Shown here: piece after piece, positions 52,473-57,260 of the stretch
Layout of the letters: every line of letters begins with the position of its first letter
How positions within the stretch are numbered: position 1 is the stretch's first letter
Assembly: GCA_964476835.1 (NCBI GenBank)
Contig: CAYZCE010000012.1
Coordinates: 1 to 57,260, forward strand
DNA length: 57,260 bases
Reading direction: 5' to 3'
Source of the DNA: PALSA-926 sp964476835
GTDB lineage: Bacteria > Pseudomonadota > Alphaproteobacteria > Micavibrionales > UBA2020
Program-made: the position numbers and the translations under genes
Notes under the pieces: generated by a model
Database searches by the model: none
Seen by the model: only the letters and a program-made list of their open reading frames with translations
Told to the model about the DNA's origin: nothing

Positions 52473-53786
52473 TTATTTGCCGATGCAGAAGTCCCTGAAA
52501 ATCCTGTCCAACAGGTCTTCGATGTGCACTTTTCCGGTAATTGAACCGAGCTGGCGCAACGCCAAACGCAAATCTTCCGCCGCCAGTTCGGGCAACGGCG
52601 CCTCCAGCGCGCGTTTAAGCGACTCCATCGTTTCCGTCAGCGCCGCACGATGACGCGCGCGCGTCAGCGACGGCCCGGATTGCGCGCCGAATGAATCGGC
52701 GATGCGGGCTGTCAGTGTTGCGAGGAATGCGTCGAGCCCTTTGCCGCTGTTTGACGACACGGGCATCCAGTCGCGTCCCCAGGCAGGCGCCGCGGTGAAA
52801 AGGTCGGCCTTGGTCAGCGCGACAAGTGCGGCATCATCCATCCACTTCAGCGTTTCCGCATCCGGCGCGGACGCCGTGCCGTCGAAGAGGACAATCTTAA
52901 TATCAGCATCCGCCGCGCGTTTCTGCGCGCGCGAGATGCCTTCCGCCTCGATCTTGTTTTCGGTGTCGCGCAGGCCCGCGGTATCGGCGAGGATGACGGG
53001 ATAGCCGCCGAGGTCGAGATGCACCTCGATCACGTCGCGCGTGGTACCGGCCTCTTCCGACACGATGGCGGCATCGCGCCCGGCCAGTGCGTTGAGCAGG
53101 CTCGACTTGCCGGCGTTCGGCGCGCCGAGGATGGCGACCATGACGCCGTCGCGCAGGCGCTCGCCGCGGCGTTTGTCGTCGAGGTGCGCGGCGATGTCGG
53201 CGGTGATGAATTCGATTTCCGGCGCCAGCGCGGCGGCGATGCCTTGCGGCATGTCGTCCTCAGGGAACTCGATGTCGGCTTCCTGGTGCGCGAGCACCTT
53301 GGTCAGCCGCGCCGCCCAGCCGGTATAAAGCTGCGCGAGCGAGCCCCCTAATTGGTCGAGCGCGATCGTGCGCTGCGCTTCCGTCTCGGCTGCGATCAAA
53401 TCGGCGACGGCCTCGGCGGCGGTCAGATCCATCTTGCCGTTTTCAAAAGCGCGACGCGTGAATTCGCCCGGTTCGGCCAAGCGACAGCCCGGCATCTTGC
53501 CCAGGGCCGTCAGGAAGCCCTGGATGACCGCCGCGCCGCCGTGCACGTGATATTCGACGATGTCTTCGCCGGTGAAGCTGGCGGGCGCCTTGAAGTAAAT
53601 CGCAATGCCGTGGTCGAGCGTCTTGCCGTGGTCGCGGAACGTCGCGTAAACCGCCTGACGCGGAGGCGGCATCGGCTTGCCGGTCAATTTCTCCAGCGTC
53701 GCGGCGGCGGCAGGGCCGGAAACGCGGATCACCGCGACGCCGGCGCGGCGGGAGCCTGAGGCAAGCGCGAAGATGGTTTCCGTCAT
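52473..53786 (-). CDS. mnmE: tRNA uridine-5-carboxymethylaminomethyl modification GTPase MnmE
   Basis: Works with MnmG to build cmnm5U34 in tRNAs. 437 residues: an N-terminal folate-binding domain (with GEDIVEYHVHGG, 73-84), a helical domain split around the G domain, Walker A at 221-229 (GAPNAGKSS), G3 as DTAG, and the C-terminal CIGK with the conserved Cys434. Complete. The start overlaps the upstream 2Fe-2S gene by four bases. mnmE lies close to rho, as in many Alphaproteobacteria near the origin, although here three other genes separate them. Confidence 0.97.
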   Translation of the reverse strand: MTETIFALASGSRRAGVAVIRVSGPAAAATLEKLTGKPMPPPRQAVYATFRDHGKTLDHGIAIYFKAPASFTGEDIVEYHVHGGAAVIQGFLTALGKMPGCRLAEPGEFTRRAFENGKMDLTAAEAVADLIAAETEAQRTIALDQLGGSLAQLYTGWAARLTKVLAHQEADIEFPEDDMPQGIAAALAPEIEFITADIAAHLDDKRRGERLRDGVMVAILGAPNAGKSSLLNALAGRDAAIVSEEAGTTRDVIEVHLDLGGYPVILADTAGLRDTENKIEAEGISRAQKRAADADIKIVLFDGTASAPDAETLKWMDDAALVALTKADLFTAAPAWGRDWMPVSSNSGKGLDAFLATLTARIADSFGAQSGPSLTRARHRAALTETMESLKRALEAPLPELAAEDLRLALRQLGSITGKVHIEDLLDRIFRDFCIGK

Positions 53787-54136
53787 GCGGGCTTCTGTTC
53801 CGGCCGCAGTTCTTTCTGGTCGGGCGTCAGCAGCAGGCGTTCGACGCGCTGACCGCCGATCAGGTGCTTTTCGAGGATCTCGTCGATGTCAGCGGGGGTC
53901 GCGGCCGTGTACCAAGCGCCTTCGGGATAGATCACCAGCACGGGCCCCAGCTCGCAGCGGTCGAGGCAGCCGGCGACGTTGACGCGGGTGTCCGCGATGC
54001 CGAGTTCCTTGACGCGCGTCTTCATGTAGTTGCGCAGCTTGTCGCTGCCTTTTTCCTTGCAGCAGCCGCGCGGGTGCCCGGCGGGACGCTCATTGTTGCA
54101 GCAGAAGATATGTGCTTTATAATACGTGTCGGTCAT
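53783..54136 (-). CDS. Thioredoxin-like [2Fe-2S] ferredoxin
   Basis: A 117-residue protein with the thioredoxin-like ferredoxin layout. Cysteines at 12, 13, 25, 26, 57 and 61 include the expected ligand groups, ending in AGCLDRCELGPVLVIYPEG. The CC doublets give spare cysteines beyond the four needed for a cluster. It overlaps mnmE by four bases as ATGA. A redox or Fe-S delivery role is likely; no partner is evident. It is divergent from the DUF255 gene. Confidence 0.88.
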   Translation of the reverse strand: MTDTYYKAHIFCCNNERPAGHPRGCCKEKGSDKLRNYMKTRVKELGIADTRVNVAGCLDRCELGPVLVIYPEGAWYTAATPADIDEILEKHLIGGQRVERLLLTPDQKELRPEQKPA

Positions 54137-54155
54137 GATTGCAGGCTAAGCCAAA

Positions 54156-56186
54156 ATGAATCTCCTGTCACGCGAAACCAGCCCCTACCTGCGCCAACAC
54201 ATGGACAACCCCGTGGACTGGATGCCGTGGGGCGACGCGGCGCTGGAAAAGGCGCGCGCCGAGGGCAAGCCCATCCTGCTCTCGGTCGGCTATGCGGCCT
54301 GCCACTGGTGCCACGTGATGGCGCATGAGAGTTTCGAGGACGCCGGCACCGCCGACCTCATGAACCGGGATTTCATCAACATCAAAGTCGACCGCGAAGA
54401 GCGGCCCGACGTCGACGCCGTGTTTCAGTCCGCCCTCTCGCTGATGGGACAGGCAGGCGGCTGGCCGCTGACGATGTTCTTGACGCCGGACGGCAAACCG
54501 TTCTGGGGTGGCACTTACTTCCCGCCGCAGCCGCGCCACGGCATGCCGTCGTTCCGCGAAGTGCTGCGCGGCGTCGCGGATGCTTACACGCGCGAGAAAG
54601 ACAAGATCGCGCACAACGTGCAAAGCCTCGACCGTGCGCTGCGATCGCTGCACACCGGGCAACCGGGGTTGCCGGTGCACCGCGACAGGCTCGACCGCAT
54701 TACCGCACATATATTGACGTTGATCGATCCCGCGCACGGCGGCATCGGCACGGCACCGAAATTCCCCTGCCTGCCGGCGATGGGGCTTCTGTGGGATTCA
54801 TACATCCGCACCGGCGAGACAGCCTACAAGGCCGCTGTCATCCACAGCCTGACGCAGATGTGCCAGGGCGGCATTTACGACCACGCGGGCGGCGGATTCG
54901 CGCGCTATGCGACCGACGAGGAATGGCTGGCGCCGCACTTCGAGAAGATGCTCTACGACAACGCGCTGTTCATCGGCATTTTGTCGGAAGTTTACAAAGA
55001 GACGCGCCACCCCCTCTTCGCCCGCCGCGTGCGCGAGACTGTCGCGTGGCTGCGCGAGGAAATGACGGTGCGCGACCAAAGCGTCAGCGCTTTCGCGTCG
55101 AGCCTCGATGCGGACAGCGAAGGCAAAGAAGGGAAATACTACATCTGGACGGCGGAAGAGATCGACCAGGTCCTGGGCGCGGACGCCATGCGGTTCAGCC
55201 AGTTTTACGATGTTGTACGCTTCGGCAACTGGCATGGCGTCAATATCCTCAACCGCCTGCGCCATCCGGATTACTTGTCGGAAGCAGAAGAAGATGCCTT
55301 TGCGGCAATGCTCCAAAAACTGAAGGCAGACCGGCAAAAGCGCGTACCGCCAGCACGCGATGACAAGGTGCTGGCGGAATGGAACGGCCTGATAATCGCG
55401 GCACTGGCGCAAGCCGCGCAGGTGTTCGGCGAAGATGCGTGGCGCGATATGGCCGCCAATGCCTTCTCTTTCATCACGCGCAACATGATGGAGAAAGACG
55501 GGCGTTTGCACCGTGTCTGGTCCGCGGGAGCGGCGCACGTGCCGGCAACGCTGGAAGACTATGCGCAGATGGCGCAGGCCGCGCTGGCGCTCGGCGAGGT
55601 GCGGCAAGCGCAAGCCTGGGCGGACATCGCGGCCGAAGGTTTCTGGGACGATGCCGCGCATGGCTATTTCATGACGCACAAGGCCGCGCGCGACCTCACG
55701 GTGCGACCGAAGTCGGCGCAGGACAGCGCCCTGCCCGCTGGCAACGGCGCGATGATCGGCGTGCTGACGCGGCTTTATTACCTGACGGGCGAGGCGCATT
55801 TCCTCGACCGCGCCGAAAAAACGCTTGCGGCGTTTTCCGGTGAGGTGCAGCAGCAGACCTTTCCTTTCGCCACGCTGCTGCGCAACGGCGACCTCCTCCT
55901 CAACCCGCTCTACGTCTGCCTCGTGACGCCTGCAGGTGCGGACGATGCGGCGTTGGCCGCTGTGCTCGATCGGCTGTCGCTGCCGCACTTGATCTGCGAT
56001 CGCGTGACGGCGGATGCAGTTTTACCGAAAAATCATCCTGCTGCCGGGAAAACCGCAGTGGAGGGACGCGCGACGGTTTATGTCTGCCTCGGCCAGCATT
56101 GCCTGGCGCCGGTGACGGAGGCGGCGGAACTGGAAAAACTTTTGCGCGAGTCGCGTCAGGGCCGCGCCACGGCAAATGACGGTTGA
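54156..56186 (+). CDS. DUF255 thioredoxin-domain protein (YyaL/SSP411 family)
   Basis: A 676-residue protein with an N-terminal thioredoxin-like DUF255 domain, whose active-site loop is CHWC (Cys49, Cys52), and a C-terminal alpha/alpha-barrel resembling N-acylglucosamine 2-epimerases and other six-hairpin glycosidases. The hallmark N-terminus NLLSRETSPYLRQHMDNPVDW is intact. No signal peptide is present. The family is widespread and its function is not established. The gene stands alone between divergent and co-oriented neighbours. Confidence 0.93.
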   Translation: MNLLSRETSPYLRQHMDNPVDWMPWGDAALEKARAEGKPILLSVGYAACHWCHVMAHESFEDAGTADLMNRDFINIKVDREERPDVDAVFQSALSLMGQAGGWPLTMFLTPDGKPFWGGTYFPPQPRHGMPSFREVLRGVADAYTREKDKIAHNVQSLDRALRSLHTGQPGLPVHRDRLDRITAHILTLIDPAHGGIGTAPKFPCLPAMGLLWDSYIRTGETAYKAAVIHSLTQMCQGGIYDHAGGGFARYATDEEWLAPHFEKMLYDNALFIGILSEVYKETRHPLFARRVRETVAWLREEMTVRDQSVSAFASSLDADSEGKEGKYYIWTAEEIDQVLGADAMRFSQFYDVVRFGNWHGVNILNRLRHPDYLSEAEEDAFAAMLQKLKADRQKRVPPARDDKVLAEWNGLIIAALAQAAQVFGEDAWRDMAANAFSFITRNMMEKDGRLHRVWSAGAAHVPATLEDYAQMAQAALALGEVRQAQAWADIAAEGFWDDAAHGYFMTHKAARDLTVRPKSAQDSALPAGNGAMIGVLTRLYYLTGEAHFLDRAEKTLAAFSGEVQQQTFPFATLLRNGDLLLNPLYVCLVTPAGADDAALAAVLDRLSLPHLICDRVTADAVLPKNHPAAGKTAVEGRATVYVCLGQHCLAPVTEAAELEKLLRESRQGRATANDG

Positions 56187-56217
56187 TCGTGCGCGTGTTT
56201 TGCGCCAAAAATAGCGC

Positions 56218-56922
56218 ATGAACGAAAACATCACCATCAAGGCAACCGACGGGGTCGGAGAGTTTTCCGCTTACGTCAGCCTCCCCGCCCAGACCCCTGC
56301 CCCCGCCGTCCTCGTCATCCAGGAGATTTTCGGCGTCAACAAAAACCTGCGCGTGATCTGCGACAACCTCGCCGCGCAAGGCTATGTCGCGATCTGTCCC
56401 GACCTGTTCTGGCGGCAGGAACCTGGCATCCAGCTGACCGACCGGACCGAGGCTGAATGGGCCAAGGCCTTCCAGCTCTATCAGGGTTTCAATATCGACA
56501 AGGGCATCGACGACCTCAAGGCAACGCTCGCCTTCGTCCGCCGGCATCCGGCCTGCAACGGCCATGTGGGCACGATGGGCTTCTGCCTTGGCGGCAAGCT
56601 GGCGTATTTGATGGCGACGCGGTCGGATACCGATTGCAACGTCAGTTATTACGGCGTCGGCCTCGACGAACTGCTCGGCGAAGCCAAGAACATCAAGAAG
56701 CCCCTGCTGCTGCACATCGCCGGCAAGGACAAGTTCGTGCCGCATGCGGCGCAGCTGAAGATCATGGAAGGCCTCGGCAAAGCGCCGGGCATCGAGATGC
56801 ACATTTATCCCGAACAGGATCATGCCTTCACCCGCATCGGCGGCCAGCACTACGATAAAGCCGCCGCCGACCAAGCGCATGGACGTACGGCAGCGTTCTT
56901 CAAGAAAAACCTGACGAAATAA
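56218..56922 (+). CDS. Dienelactone hydrolase family protein
   Basis: An alpha/beta hydrolase of 234 residues. The catalytic triad is Cys123 (GFCLGG), Asp171 (GKDKFV) and His202 (EQDHAF), with the assisting Glu36 (IQEIFG); these are the same positions as in the classical Pseudomonas carboxymethylenebutenolidase. No other ring-cleavage genes are near, so the natural substrate is uncertain. A strong terminator follows directly after the stop. Confidence 0.94.
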   Translation: MNENITIKATDGVGEFSAYVSLPAQTPAPAVLVIQEIFGVNKNLRVICDNLAAQGYVAICPDLFWRQEPGIQLTDRTEAEWAKAFQLYQGFNIDKGIDDLKATLAFVRRHPACNGHVGTMGFCLGGKLAYLMATRSDTDCNVSYYGVGLDELLGEAKNIKKPLLLHIAGKDKFVPHAAQLKIMEGLGKAPGIEMHIYPEQDHAFTRIGGQHYDKAAADQAHGRTAAFFKKNLTK

Positions 56923-56956
56923 AAAAAGCCCCCTCTGCACAGAGGGGGCTTTTTTT
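56921..56956. terminator. Bidirectional intrinsic terminator (dienelactone hydrolase / rho)
   Basis: Sixteen-base stem AAAAAAAGCCCCCTCT / AGAGGGGGCTTTTTTT with loop GCAC. It lies between convergent genes and has a T-run on both strands. Confidence 0.95.
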
Positions 56957-56967
56957 GGGCTTCGTTC

Positions 56968-57260
56968 TTACTGGTTCATTACCTTGAAGAACTCGTCATT
57001 GTTCTTGGTGTCCTTGAGCTTGTCGAGCAGGAATTCCATCGCGTCGACGGTGCCCATGGGCGAGAGGACGCGGCGGAGCATCCACATCTTGTGGAGGTCG
57101 TCCTTGGCGACCAGCAGTTCTTCTTTCCGTGTGCCCGACTTCTGGATGTCGATGGCGGGGAAGACGCGCTTGTCCGCGATCTTGCGGTCGAGCACGATTT
57201 CCGAGTTGCCGGTGCCCTTGAATTCTTCGAAGATCACTTCGTCCATGCGGCTGCCGGTAT
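56968..57260 (-). CDS. rho: Transcription termination factor Rho, C-terminal part
   Basis: The last 96 or so residues of the Rho ATPase; the rest lies beyond the window. The sequence TGSRMDEVIFEEFKGTGNSE, followed by LDRKIADKRVFPAIDIQKSGTRKEELL, is the highly conserved Rho C-terminal region that includes the arginine-finger area and R-loop neighbourhood. Rho is the hexameric RNA-dependent helicase that ends transcription. Confidence 0.97.
   Translation of the reverse strand, partial: TGSRMDEVIFEEFKGTGNSEIVLDRKIADKRVFPAIDIQKSGTRKEELLVAKDDLHKMWMLRRVLSPMGTVDAMEFLLDKLKDTKNNDEFFKVMNQ

Overview
The window is a compact, GC-rich (roughly 60 % or more, estimated by eye) chromosomal segment of an alphaproteobacterium. 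The evidence is the gene content and order: ppsR-aroE-coaE-dnaQ diverging around secB/fxsA/tim44/mltA, a 5-aminolevulinate synthase (C4 haem pathway), hemC/hemD with a mitofilin-like extension, Usg, DUF3035 and DUF3576 lipoproteins, echA-rpsT-dnaA, tsaD-gpsA-EVE, mnmE next to rho, and GANTC (CcrM-type) motifs clustered at key promoters. A Rhodospirillales- or Micavibrio-like lineage is my best guess; the sequence does not settle the order. I see no rRNA, tRNA, insertion sequence, prophage or CRISPR array.

Layout. 1-3776 (minus): operon LOG protein > ferredoxin-NADP reductase > membrane protein > [2Fe-2S] ferredoxin > pheS > a partial gene. 3893-6825 (plus): ppsR, aroE, coaE, dnaQ, mostly overlapping by 4 bases. 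6827-9762: secB and fxsA (minus), a Tim44-like protein and mltA (plus). 9759-11581 (minus): LysR regulator and PfkB kinase. 11739-15030 (plus): hemA, ribF, lspA and a DUF3035 lipoprotein. 15027-16976 (minus): PiT transporter, its DUF47 partner, usg. 17131-19244: groES-groEL with a sigma-70-like promoter, a CIRCE operator, a DnaA box and an intrinsic terminator. 19321-24846 (plus): an unknown gene, mutM, two genes carrying three copies of an HExxH metallopeptidase-like unit, a small secreted protein, echA. 24858-26887: rpsT and dnaA with DnaA and GANTC motifs; this is the most origin-like part of the window. 26953-29098: a ScsB/DsbD-type reductase with its own promoter and a terminator.

29117-31081 is acs (minus). 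31536-36568 (minus) is a seven-gene overlapping operon: tsaD, rhodanese, MBL-fold persulfide dioxygenase-like protein, gpsA, phosphatase, EVE protein, P-loop NTPase. 36608-40119 carries hemC, an oppositely oriented unknown gene, and hemD fused to a membrane-anchored mitofilin-like region. 40121-44446 (minus): PBP1A, thiolase, a major porin. 44754-49319 (plus): DUF3576 lipoprotein, leuS, lptE, holA. 49449-51366 is an AT-richer accessory stretch with a secreted Cys-repeat protein and a VWA/nucleosidase-like pair. 51363-57260: guaC, mnmE with a 2Fe-2S protein, a DUF255 thioredoxin-like protein, a dienelactone hydrolase and the C-terminal end of rho.

Most genes serve replication, translation, protein folding and export, the envelope (lspA, lptE, PBP1A, mltA, porin) and haem/flavin/CoA supply. 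The clearest candidates for undescribed biology are the triplicated HExxH unit beside a mutM with an altered zinc finger, the HemD-mitofilin fusion, and the stacked regulatory motifs in front of groESL and dnaA.
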